From: Bacteroidales bacterium
GTDB lineage: Bacteria > Bacteroidota > Bacteroidia > Bacteroidales > UBA932
Assembly (NCBI GenBank): GCA_022774085.1
Contig: JALFNZ010000146.1
Location: forward strand, 1-39,926
Direction of reading: 5' to 3'
DNA: 39,926 nt
The position numbers and the translations under genes are program-made. The notes beneath the pieces are model-generated. The model ran no database searches, was not told where the DNA came from, and worked only from the letters and a program-made list of their open reading frames with translations. Below, one piece after another: positions 8,685 through 16,433 of the stretch (the stretch's first letter is position 1; each line of letters starts with the position of its first letter).

Positions 8685-9749
8685 CTATTTTATTGTTCCA
8701 TAATACTCTGCATACCACTGTGCGAAATTGCGCAGACCTGTCCTGAGGCTTGTAGATGGCCTGAATCCGAAATCCCTTTCAAGAGGCGTGGTGTCGGCAA
8801 AAGTAACAGGCACGTCACCCGGCTGCATAGGCACCAATTCCTTATGTGATTCAAAGTCATAGTCTTGTGGGAGTACTTTGGCTGCAATCAGTTCCTCCTG
8901 AAGAATCTGAACAAAGTCCAGAAGGTTTTCCGGAGAACTGTTTCCGATATTATACACCTCGTATGGCGGCAATGGAAGTCCGTCTTCACCCTTCTGTCTT
9001 TCGGGTGCATGCCCGATAATCCTGACCACCCCTTCCACGATGTCGTCAATATAGGTAAAATCCCTCTTGCAATTGCCGTAGTTAAAAATCTTGATGGTTT
9101 CTCCTTTGCGGAGTTTGTCGGTGAAGCCAAAATATGCCATGTCTGGACGGCCTGCTGGACCGTAAACCGTGAAAAATCTCAGACCTGTACTAGGTATGTC
9201 ATAAAGCTTCGAATAGGCATGAGCCATGAGTTCGTTGCTTTTCTTTGTCGCTGCATACAGGGATACAGGATTGTCAACCTTGTCGTCAGTAGAATATGGC
9301 ACCTTCTTGTTTGTGCCATAGACTGATGATGAGGAGGCATATACCAAATGTTCAACAGGATAGTGGCGGCAACATTCAAGGATATTGTAGAAGCCGATCA
9401 TGTTGGATTCGATATATGCATCAGGATTGGTGATAGAGTAGCGTACTCCGGCCTGGGCAGCAAGGTTAACGACAACAGTAGGAGCATAGTCCCTGAATAT
9501 GCCTTCAAGGACTTCCCTGTCTGCAATATTCCCTTTGATGAATGTCCAGTCTCTGCCGAGTGAAGCAATCTGCTCTAGTCTGCCATATTTGATATTGACA
9601 TCGTAATAGTTAGTGATGCTGTCTATACCCACAATCCTGATATCTTTTACATCGGCAAACAGACGTTTTACTAGATTGGCTCCTATGAAGCCGGCTGCAC
9701 CTGTCACCAGGACAGTCTTTCCCGACAGGGATACATTTTCAATCAACAT
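8685..9749 (-). CDS. UDP-glucuronate 4-epimerase-like SDR enzyme
   Basis: Extended short-chain dehydrogenase of 354 residues. NAD-binding GAAGFIGAN lies at 17-25, the catalytic serine region SSSSVYG at about 139-145 and YAATK (Tyr165, Lys169) supplies the Tyr-x-x-x-Lys pair. The segment [18 protein letters not shown] and GVRYS are typical of UDP-glucuronate 4-epimerases (CapI/LpsL type), which convert UDP-GlcA to UDP-GalA. That fits the dehydrogenase gene directly downstream. A GalE- or WbpP-like specificity cannot be fully excluded. It lies 12 nt after the 4,6-dehydratase gene in the capsule operon. Confidence 0.87.
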   Translation of the reverse strand: MLIENVSLSGKTVLVTGAAGFIGANLVKRLFADVKDIRIVGIDSITNYYDVNIKYGRLEQIASLGRDWTFIKGNIADREVLEGIFRDYAPTVVVNLAAQAGVRYSITNPDAYIESNMIGFYNILECCRHYPVEHLVYASSSSVYGTNKKVPYSTDDKVDNPVSLYAATKKSNELMAHAYSKLYDIPSTGLRFFTVYGPAGRPDMAYFGFTDKLRKGETIKIFNYGNCKRDFTYIDDIVEGVVRIIGHAPERQKGEDGLPLPPYEVYNIGNSSPENLLDFVQILQEELIAAKVLPQDYDFESHKELVPMQPGDVPVTFADTTPLERDFGFRPSTSLRTGLRNFAQWYAEYYGTIK

Positions 9750-9761
9750 AATTTCTGGTTA

Positions 9762-11687
9762 TTAATTGTCAAGAACCTCATATTTCGAGCATTTGCTCTT
9801 ATACTCTGGAACGATTTCCTTCATGATGCGCACAATGTCCATATCATCGAATGAATATGAGGCCTCAAGCAGGCGAAGTTCATTCTTGCATGCAACTTCA
9901 TAGTCGTATTCGCGTACCTTTGCAACCATGATTTTCGGATGTACAGTCGGCACAGTGCCCTCCTTGTCGTTGAGCACCTCCTCATAAAGTTTCTCTCCGT
10001 CACGAAGGCCTGTAAACTTAATCTGGATATCCTTGGCACCGGAAAGCAGAATCATTCTCTTGGCCAAATCGACAATTCTTACAGGCTTGCCCATGTCGAA
10101 CACAAAAATTTCTCCACCTTTGCCCATGGTACCTGCTTCAAGCACCAAACGGCATGCTTCCGGTATGAGCATGAAATAACGTATGATGTCAGGATGTGTA
10201 ACGGTTACAGGACCACCGTTACGGATCTGCTCCTTGAAGATTGGTATCACGCTTCCGTTCGAGCCAAGAACATTTCCGAACCTGGTAGTAACGAACTGGG
10301 TTTCTCCCTTGACATTACCCGACTGGATGGCCTGATTGAGACTCTGGCAATATATTTCACATATACGTTTGCTGCAGCCCATCACATTCGTAGGATTCAC
10401 TGCTTTGTCTGTTGAAATCATGACAAATTTCTTTGCGCCATATTTGACTGCCAGATCTGCAATCACTCTTGTTCCGTAAATATTGTTCTGGACAGCGATC
10501 GCAGGATTGTCTTCCATCATAGGTACATGCTTGTAGGCTGCGGCATGGAAAACATATTCAGGTTTGTGTTGTTGGAATATCTTCTCCATATGCCCCTGAT
10601 TAGTGATGCTTGTGACAATGGTTTCATTCTTGATTTCTGAGTACTGCCTTGCCATCATGAGCCTTACATCATGCATTGGTGTTTCAGCTTGGTCAATCAG
10701 AATCATTTCAGCAGGGCCGAATGTTGCTACCTGTCTTACGATTTCTGATCCGATGCTTCCTGCTGCTCCGGTAATGAGTATTCTCCTGCCTTTCAGCAAT
10801 GAACCTATTGCATCCATGTCCACCTCAATCTTATCCCTCGGAAGGAGGTCTTCAATATCTACCTCGTGGAGCTGGTCATGGCTGAGAGGACTCTTTCCGT
10901 CCCATTCCTCTTCCCCGGTCATCATCATGATCTTGATTCCGGCGCCGATGATTTCATCCACCATCTGTTCGTTAGAACGGAACTTTTCTGTTTTCAGAGG
11001 AGATACGAGAAGGACTTTTACACCTTGCTCAAGCAGTGTGGCTGCAATTCCCTCACCGTTGAGATACACCTTCTTACCCATAAGATAGGTATTTTTCATC
11101 TCTAATCCGTCTGAGATGAATAATTTGAGATTGTATTTCTTTTCGCGGACGGAATTAAGACTTTTCGCCACGCTGATACCTCCAGCCTTGGTTCCATAGA
11201 TTGCCACAGGGATGGCTGAATCAATGTTGAATGTGTCGAATATTCTTTTGACAAGCACTCGCTCAAACCACATAAGGAGCGTTGCACAGCAAAACAGCAC
11301 GAATGAACCTATCAATTTCGGGAAGCACGTATTGGCTGCAAACCATGGAATCATTGATAAAAGGATGCCAAGCAGATATGCTGTCAGGATGCCACAGACG
11401 TTTGCAATTGCCACTCTCTGCAAATCAACAAATGATGAATATCTTATGATTCCTGAATATGTATGGAACAACTTGAAAAACACAAGCATCGGTATAAGTG
11501 TAATCAGCAGTCCAAGGGTGCATGGCCAGAAATGACTCGCCAAATATGAGCCACCGAAGTCAACATACATTCCAAGTATCCCGGAAAACATGATGATGAC
11601 ACAATCAATCATCAGGACGCACCAATACGGCAACGTCTTGCTGGAGAAATACCAGCCGGCTATGTTTTTTAATAAATTCTTTAACAT
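9762..11687 (-). CDS. Membrane-bound nucleotide-sugar 4,6-dehydratase (WbpM/CapD/PglF type)
   Basis: 641 residues: about four N-terminal membrane helices (roughly 20-140), a nucleotide-binding-like linker, then an SDR domain with GAAGSIGSEI at 307-316 and STDKAVNPTNVMGCSK at about 425-440. The usual Tyr of the Tyr-x-x-x-Lys pair is Met436 with Lys440, characteristic of WbpM/PglF dehydratases that act on UDP-GlcNAc to give the 4-keto-6-deoxy intermediate of QuiNAc, FucNAc or bacillosamine. It therefore probably makes the precursor of the first sugar of the repeat unit; the exact product is unknown. It sits between the phosphatase and epimerase genes with gaps of 11 and 12 nt. Confidence 0.9.
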   Translation of the reverse strand: MLKNLLKNIAGWYFSSKTLPYWCVLMIDCVIIMFSGILGMYVDFGGSYLASHFWPCTLGLLITLIPMLVFFKLFHTYSGIIRYSSFVDLQRVAIANVCGILTAYLLGILLSMIPWFAANTCFPKLIGSFVLFCCATLLMWFERVLVKRIFDTFNIDSAIPVAIYGTKAGGISVAKSLNSVREKKYNLKLFISDGLEMKNTYLMGKKVYLNGEGIAATLLEQGVKVLLVSPLKTEKFRSNEQMVDEIIGAGIKIMMMTGEEEWDGKSPLSHDQLHEVDIEDLLPRDKIEVDMDAIGSLLKGRRILITGAAGSIGSEIVRQVATFGPAEMILIDQAETPMHDVRLMMARQYSEIKNETIVTSITNQGHMEKIFQQHKPEYVFHAAAYKHVPMMEDNPAIAVQNNIYGTRVIADLAVKYGAKKFVMISTDKAVNPTNVMGCSKRICEIYCQSLNQAIQSGNVKGETQFVTTRFGNVLGSNGSVIPIFKEQIRNGGPVTVTHPDIIRYFMLIPEACRLVLEAGTMGKGGEIFVFDMGKPVRIVDLAKRMILLSGAKDIQIKFTGLRDGEKLYEEVLNDKEGTVPTVHPKIMVAKVREYDYEVACKNELRLLEASYSFDDMDIVRIMKEIVPEYKSKCSKYEVLDN

Positions 11688-11698
11688 TTCAATTCTAT

Positions 11699-12409
11699 TT
11701 AACCAAAGAACTTCAAATATGGGACAATTTCTTTCTTGAGATGTTGTCCCTCACATTGTTCCTTAAGGGCTCCGAGTCTGTGAGCATCAAAGCCCATGCA
11801 GGAATACCATCCTTTCTGAAGGAGCATGAATGCTTTCCTGAAAGCATCTTCACCGTAATATCCGATGGCAGAAGGAATGTTCAATTGGAAACAGACACCC
11901 ATATCATGCAGAATCCGGTAGTCTTCCTGATTAAGGTATCTGTAACGCTCCGGATGTGCGAAAAGTGGCTTGTATCCTTTTGCCATGACTCGTTTGAAAA
12001 CATCAAAGATGTTCGTCGAATGATTGTCCGTGTAAGTTTCCATCAAAAGAAAACCGTCTTCACCTACAATCAGGTCATCTGTGGACAGTCTATCTTCAAA
12101 AAGCATGTCCATCATGTACTCGGCACCAAGATGAAGTTCAAGGTTGCCTTTATACGCTTCACACAATTCACTGAACCTGTTGCGCAGGTCTTCAGTTGTA
12201 TTAGGCATCTCCTCCATTATATGAGGAGTACACCATACAGTGGTAATACCTTGCTTTTCAAGATATTCGAGAGCTTTCAGCGAGTCATCCAAAACCCTGA
12301 AACCGTCATCCACACCCGGAAGGATGTGGGAATGACGGTCTGTCTTGAGATTAAGAAGGCCGGAGGCCTCCAATGAAGTCTTTTTATTGAAAAGGTCCAG
12401 TAATCCCAT
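11699..12409 (-). CDS. CpsB/CapC/YwqE-type tyrosine phosphatase (PHP family)
   Basis: 236 residues of the PHP metallo-phosphatase fold. Metal-binding motifs are HSHILPGVDDG (26-36), CTPHIME (about 60-66), LGAEYMMD, FAHPERYRYL and GFDAHR. In capsule systems these enzymes dephosphorylate the tyrosine-rich tail of the autokinase, and the kinase gene lies 8 nt upstream here, so the pairing is well supported by context. Gram-negative E. coli uses a low-molecular-weight phosphatase (Wzb) instead; the PHP type with a Wzc-type kinase is common in Bacteroidota. The first metal motif reads DRHSH rather than the commoner DIHSH. Confidence 0.9.
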   Translation of the reverse strand: MGLLDLFNKKTSLEASGLLNLKTDRHSHILPGVDDGFRVLDDSLKALEYLEKQGITTVWCTPHIMEEMPNTTEDLRNRFSELCEAYKGNLELHLGAEYMMDMLFEDRLSTDDLIVGEDGFLLMETYTDNHSTNIFDVFKRVMAKGYKPLFAHPERYRYLNQEDYRILHDMGVCFQLNIPSAIGYYGEDAFRKAFMLLQKGWYSCMGFDAHRLGALKEQCEGQHLKKEIVPYLKFFG

Positions 12410-12417
12410 ATTTTCAA

Positions 12418-14832
12418 TTATTCATGGCTGGAAGAATTGCCATAGCCATAACCGTATCCATAACCGTAACCATAGCCATAACCGTACGAGCCGTACTTCT
12501 TATCCTTCATATTAACTGCATTGAGCAGCACTGCCATCGATTTATAAGTATTCAGAGTGTAGAGATGTTCAATTGCAGGGAGCGACCTCTTATCAAAGAG
12601 ACCTGCCCTTGCCACGAATATGGTCATGTCCACATGATTGGTTATGATGGTTGAATCCACAACCAGTTCGATTGGAGGACAGTCAAGGATGATGTAGTCA
12701 TAATCCTGCTTTGCCAGTTCGAGCATCTTGGTGAACCTGTCCGAAAGCAGAAGCTCTGCCGGGTTAGGAGGAAGTGTTCCCAATGGAAGGAAGAAGAGAT
12801 TCTTTTCAACTTCATGCACATGTTTTGAGATTTCATCCACCTTTCCGCTCAGATATGCAGATACTCCGGTATCTTCGATGCCAACGGCCTTGCTCAAGGT
12901 ACCTTTCCTCAAATCAAGGTCAACAAGCAGAACTTTCGAATTCTTCACGGCCATTGAAGCAGCAAGGTTGAGACTTGTGAAAGTCTTTCCTGCATTCGGG
13001 TTGAATGAAGTGAGCATGATAACCTTTGACTTCTTATCACGGCCAAGTATCATATCCACATTTGTCCTGAGAACCCTGTAAGCCTCATTCATCTGGTCAC
13101 GACGACCCTGCTGAACCACAATCTTGGTGAGGGATTTGTCGTTGTTCTTGGTGAAGAGTCTGAAAATACGGCTGCGTTTCTTGTTCTCAAGACTCGGAAT
13201 TTCTGCAAGAATCGGCATAGAGAGTCTTGTAAGGTCAGCCTTGGTCTTCACTGTGGTATCAAGCATTCTCTCCAGGAAATAGAAGCCGAACGGAATGCCG
13301 CAACCAAGCACAAGAGCAATCAGAATAATCATCTTGGTATTCGGATCGACAGGTTGGTCTGCTCCGTTAGGTCTCATGAGCACCCTGGTGTTTCCGACAT
13401 TGACAAGGGCAGCAAGTTCATTCTCTTCACGTTTCTGGAGAAGGAACATATATAGTTCCTGAGTAATCTGCTGCTGACGTTCGATTGAAAGAAGGCGGAG
13501 TTCCTGTCCTGAACTTGAAGAAATGCGTGAGAGAATCTGCTTCTCCTGTGCATCAATCTTGTCTTGCTGGAGCTGGAGGGTGGTAATCACATTCTCAATT
13601 GAACTCAGGATAGCCACTCTCATTGATGCAATCAGGGAATTGAAGTCAGCAACGATAGGGTTGCTTTCAGAGCTGGATGCTGCGAGATGGTCTCTCTTGA
13701 GCACCAGGTTATTGTACTCGTTAATCTGGGAATCCACGGAATTGTTGTCAAGTCCGAGGTTCGAAGGAATGAGACTTCTGCTGTTGTTCGGGTCGTTGAG
13801 ATACTCCTTGATGTATTTTGCAATGGTAAGTTTGTTGTTGATTTCGAACGCCATTGCTGAATACTGGCTGGATTCATTGATATAGACCTGAGCAGATGCC
13901 TTGATATCAGTAAGGTTATTGGAAGACTTGTATTCTTTCAATGCCTCCTCGACTGTTGCAAGTTCTTTCTCTATTATAACCAGTCTTTCATTGATGAACT
14001 CTGATGTATTTACGGAAGCTTTATTCTTGTTGCTCACCCAGCTCTCGTTGTAAACGTCAACCAATGAATTGAGGATGGAAGCAGACCTCTGCGGGAAATG
14101 GTCCTTGTGTGACATTTGGAGCACAGTGGACTCTTTTCCAATCATTGATATGCTGAGGTCCTTGCAATATGCCTTTGCCATGGACATGCTGTTCCTCCAT
14201 GAAATCCTGATGTCATACTTGAAATCGTCAATATGGTCAGTGGCATAGAATGTAAGCGAGCCTGCAGGGGTATCAACAACCTCACCGAGGACAGCCTCTA
14301 TCTTGTCATCAAATTTATCTTTCTTGATGCGGAACTCTGAAAGGAGGATCTTGCCGTCTCCAAGGTTTGATACTCTGAGTGAAAAACCGACGTTCATAGG
14401 GTTGTTTCCAGAGAGTTTCATCTCTATCGGATTGTTCTGATAAAGTTCCACACTTCTGAGAGGCTGTTTCTCATAATACTTGGTTTCAAGTCCAAGACGC
14501 TCGACAATGACCTGCATGAGGTCAGGAGAGTTGAAAGCCTCGATTTCGTTGACAACGGAGTTCATGCCTCTTAACTTCATCATGCTGGCTGAAGTCACTC
14601 CGAGGTTCCTCATAGTCGCATCCTGGTTACTTTCATCCACCAGGACTTTAATGGATCTTTCATAGGTTTTCTGTGTGCGGTAAAGGAAAAATACTGCTAC
14701 TGAAAGGCAAAAAACCACAGAAAGCACATACCACCATTTATGCGCCCACACGAGCTCAATAATGTCGGAAAGTTGGAACTCCGACTCGTTCTCATTATTG
14801 AATGAGAGATTGTTCTGATTATTATCTGCCAT
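12418..14832 (-). CDS. Wzc-type polysaccharide co-polymerase / tyrosine autokinase
   Basis: 804 residues. The N-terminal Wzz-like domain has its first membrane helix at about 34-51. A long periplasmic helical region with the GNVR-type segment leads to the second membrane helix at about 498-518. The cytoplasmic kinase domain has a P-loop in SFNPNAGKTFTS (about 607-618), Walker A' VLLVDLDLRKG and Walker B YDYIILDCPP. It ends in a tyrosine cluster of nine Tyr, eight as unbroken Tyr-Gly repeats, the expected autophosphorylation site. It controls chain length and export of capsule with the Wza-like lipoprotein encoded upstream and the phosphatase encoded downstream. The start is taken as ATG 14832 (MADNNQ); a GTG at 14838 adds two residues. 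Confidence 0.93.
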   Translation of the reverse strand: MADNNQNNLSFNNENESEFQLSDIIELVWAHKWWYVLSVVFCLSVAVFFLYRTQKTYERSIKVLVDESNQDATMRNLGVTSASMMKLRGMNSVVNEIEAFNSPDLMQVIVERLGLETKYYEKQPLRSVELYQNNPIEMKLSGNNPMNVGFSLRVSNLGDGKILLSEFRIKKDKFDDKIEAVLGEVVDTPAGSLTFYATDHIDDFKYDIRISWRNSMSMAKAYCKDLSISMIGKESTVLQMSHKDHFPQRSASILNSLVDVYNESWVSNKNKASVNTSEFINERLVIIEKELATVEEALKEYKSSNNLTDIKASAQVYINESSQYSAMAFEINNKLTIAKYIKEYLNDPNNSRSLIPSNLGLDNNSVDSQINEYNNLVLKRDHLAASSSESNPIVADFNSLIASMRVAILSSIENVITTLQLQQDKIDAQEKQILSRISSSSGQELRLLSIERQQQITQELYMFLLQKREENELAALVNVGNTRVLMRPNGADQPVDPNTKMIILIALVLGCGIPFGFYFLERMLDTTVKTKADLTRLSMPILAEIPSLENKKRSRIFRLFTKNNDKSLTKIVVQQGRRDQMNEAYRVLRTNVDMILGRDKKSKVIMLTSFNPNAGKTFTSLNLAASMAVKNSKVLLVDLDLRKGTLSKAVGIEDTGVSAYLSGKVDEISKHVHEVEKNLFFLPLGTLPPNPAELLLSDRFTKMLELAKQDYDYIILDCPPIELVVDSTIITNHVDMTIFVARAGLFDKRSLPAIEHLYTLNTYKSMAVLLNAVNMKDKKYGSYGYGYGYGYGYGYGYGNSSSHE
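12439..12486 (-). repeat. Hexanucleotide repeat encoding (Tyr-Gly)8
   Basis: Eight hexamers of the form TAy-GGn in the 3' end of the autokinase gene give eight Tyr-Gly dipeptides. The third positions vary (TAT or TAC; GGC, GGT or GGA), so it is an imperfect tandem repeat. Gain or loss of units keeps the reading frame and changes only the number of phosphorylatable tyrosines. Confidence 0.85.
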
Positions 14833-14844
14833 ATACACAAATTA

Positions 14845-15651
14845 TCATTTCATTAACACACTTATCAGAATGGAAGCGATTGATGCCATCAGGGAACCAC
14901 CGGAAAGTACTATGCTCGCAAGCCTGAGGGTCTTGTCGTCGGTTGTTGACTGTCTTGCCTTGATGTCACTTGGCTGCACATATACTATATCGTTCTGCTG
15001 AAGATAGTATGCCGGAGAATTGAACATACTCACATCACAAAGGTTCACCTCATACATTACCCTTTCACCTTCTTTCTCACGGATTACTGTCACGTTTTCA
15101 CGTTGTCCGAAGATTGTAAGGTCGCGGGCAAGGCTTATTGCCTGAAGAAGAGTCACCTTATCTCCCTGTATTGTATATGTTCCTGGAGAATTAACCTCGC
15201 CCAGAACGGAAACCTTGAAGTTCATGAATTCCACACTTACTACAGCGTCAGTTATGTATCCGCCGTCTGCCAGCATCTTTGCTATATGTTCAGAAAGTTC
15301 CCATCTTGTCTGTCCCTTGACATTGATCTTGCCAAGAACAGGGAAATCAATAAATCCATTGTTGTCAACGACATATCCTACCAGGGTTCTGTTGCCCGCA
15401 CTAGCAGTCTCAGATCCAGCCTGATAAGTCACCACCGGGAGGTTGAACATGACGACAAGCTCAGGATTTCGTCCGGACACGATAATTGAAAGCATGTCCT
15501 TAGGCTCGATGACAATACCGGCATGATGGTCCACGTCTTGCGGGTCATTGATGATTTTGTTCTGGAAATAAGCGATGTTCTTTCCTCCGCCGCATGATGT
15601 CAGGAGGAATACCATGGCCAGAATTGACAAGTTCAAGATTTTGTTTCTCAT
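14845..15651 (-). CDS. Wza-like polysaccharide export lipoprotein
   Basis: 268 residues. The signal peptide ends in a lipobox LLTSC with Cys20 as the lipidated residue. The polysaccharide-export domain follows (EPKDMLSIIVSGRNPELV, from about 49), then one SLBB/beta-grasp segment (VSVLGEVNSPGTYTIQGDKVTLLQAI, about 148-173) and a C-terminal hydrophobic stretch (about 246-267). It is shorter than E. coli Wza (about 379 residues) and has fewer SLBB repeats, as is usual in Bacteroidota. It should form the outer-membrane exit for capsule or exopolysaccharide with the autokinase. It is the first gene of the six-gene operon; no clean promoter is visible in the 81 nt before it, only TTAATTTG at 15682-15675, one base off the -7 consensus. 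Confidence 0.9.
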   Translation of the reverse strand: MRNKILNLSILAMVFLLTSCGGGKNIAYFQNKIINDPQDVDHHAGIVIEPKDMLSIIVSGRNPELVVMFNLPVVTYQAGSETASAGNRTLVGYVVDNNGFIDFPVLGKINVKGQTRWELSEHIAKMLADGGYITDAVVSVEFMNFKVSVLGEVNSPGTYTIQGDKVTLLQAISLARDLTIFGQRENVTVIREKEGERVMYEVNLCDVSMFNSPAYYLQQNDIVYVQPSDIKARQSTTDDKTLRLASIVLSGGSLMASIASILISVLMK

Positions 15652-15732
15652 CTTATTTTCACTCTTTGGTTATTCAAATTAAAAGTCACACAATCCAACG
15701 ATTCCGGAACTGGCCTAGCCAGCCTAATTTTG

Positions 15733-16128
15733 TGGAGATGGGCGGACTCGAACCGCCGTCCAAACACCGCACCAGGCAGCTTTCTACACGTTTAGTCTTT
15801 CTTTGGTTTTCGTCGGAGGGCTGCCGGAAGACAGGCTACCAACCGCTTATCCTTTGTATCTTAGGCAACTTTAAAGGAGTCCATTGCCGCATCCGGTCTG
15901 AATGATACCCCGTATTCAGGACATGACCGGCGAAAAGCCCTGAGGGATACTCGTCGGGCCCGCAGCCTTGGCGGACCGGATTAAGCTAGTGTGCTTTGCA
16001 GACTAGGCAGCGAGTGCATAAGAGTTGTTGCCAACTAATTGTTTGAAAGCTGAGATTTACGGGCAAACTTCCGACGCCCGACGTGCTTACCGTCCAATGT
16101 CTAATGCTGTCAAAACCAAAACATCCCC
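15733..16128 (-). ncRNA. ssrA: tmRNA
   Basis: Rescues stalled ribosomes. The 5' end begins GGGGATG followed by TTTTGGTTTTGACAG, and the 3' end is the T-arm GGTTCGAGTCC followed by CATCTCC, which pairs with GGGGATG as a 7-bp acceptor stem including one G-U. The discriminator A is at 15733; CCA is not encoded. The tag reading frame ends in codons for Gly-Asn-Asn-Ser-Tyr-Ala-Leu-Ala-Ala and TAG, with GGC the probable resume codon. The ending YALAA is typical of Bacteroidota. Length about 396 nt. The capsule operon lies downstream on the same strand with no clear terminator between; only a 5-bp hairpin (15710-15722) without a T run is seen. Confidence 0.95.
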
Positions 16129-16158
16129 ATTGAAAAGCATCTTTTTCGCTTTGACCTG

Positions 16159-16189
16159 CAAAGGTAGCAATATTGCATTAATTTTCAAA
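16159..16189 (-). promoter_or_regulatory. tmRNA promoter
   Basis: Read on the minus strand, TTTG (16189-16186), a 19-nt spacer and TACCTTTG (16166-16159) match the Bacteroidota promoter consensus exactly. Transcription would begin near 16152, giving a leader of about 24 nt to be trimmed to the mature 5' end at 16128. Confidence 0.75.
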
Positions 16190-16237
16190 TATAAGAGAGG
16201 CTATTTGCAATACTCCTGTCGTTTGTCGAATTTTTGC

Positions 16238-16268
16238 TTTGATTTTTCAGTGATAATTCCTAAACTTG
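16238..16268 (+). promoter_or_regulatory. Promoter of the asnB leader
   Basis: TTTG (16238-16241), a 19-nt spacer and TAAACTTG (16261-16268), one base off TAnnTTTG. The start predicted from it, about 16273-16276, coincides with the ATG of the Asn-rich leader frame, so the leader would be translated from an almost leaderless transcript. Confidence 0.65.
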
Positions 16269-16275
16269 CATCGCA

Positions 16276-16353
16276 ATGATGAAATTGAACAACATAAACG
16301 TCAATAATAGCTGGATTAATAATTTTAATTCTGCCAATTGCCTTGTGCAGTGA
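16276..16353 (+). CDS. Asn-rich leader peptide of an asnB attenuator
   Basis: A 25-codon frame starting ATGATG and ending TGA. Asn occupies positions 5, 6, 8, 10, 11, 15, 16, 18 and 21: nine of 25 residues, using both AAC and AAT. Such enrichment, directly before the asparagine synthetase gene and followed by a competing antiterminator and terminator, is the hallmark of a leader peptide whose translation speed reports charged tRNA-Asn. A stalled ribosome at residues 15-21 leaves 16355-16360 free; a ribosome at the stop codon covers it. No Shine-Dalgarno site is evident. The peptide itself probably has no other function. Confidence 0.8.
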   Translation: MMKLNNINVNNSWINNFNSANCLVQ

Positions 16354-16354
16354 C

Positions 16355-16395
16355 GTCGGCTCATTCATCTGTTCATACTTGACATGTCTGCCGGC
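16355..16395 (+). promoter_or_regulatory. Predicted antiterminator pairing of the asnB leader
   Basis: GTCGGC (16355-16360) can pair over six bases, with one G-U, with GCCGGC (16390-16395). The latter contains most of the 5' arm of the terminator, so the two structures exclude each other. The first strand begins 2 nt after the leader stop codon, where a terminating ribosome would mask it. Confidence 0.65.
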
Positions 16396-16414
16396 CCTGA
16401 AGGTCGGTTTTTTT
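16390..16414 (+). terminator. Intrinsic terminator (attenuator) before asnB
   Basis: Stem CCGGCC (16391-16396), loop CTGAA and GGTCGG (16402-16407) give six pairs including one G-U, followed by seven T (16408-16414). It lies inside the asnB 5' region, 19 nt before the start codon, where a constitutive terminator would make no sense without a leader mechanism to prevent its formation. Confidence 0.8.
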
Positions 16415-16433
16415 ATTTAAAACTATTTACAGT

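Noticed and set aside
11741..12376. Plus-strand frame of 211 codons
   Set aside because: Antisense to the CpsB-type phosphatase gene, which has all metal-binding motifs.
15710..15722. Terminator after tmRNA
   Set aside because: CTGGC-TAG-GCCAG is only a 5-bp stem and no T run follows on the minus strand.
16025..16279. Plus-strand frame of 84 codons
   Set aside because: Antisense to the 5' part of tmRNA and its promoter.
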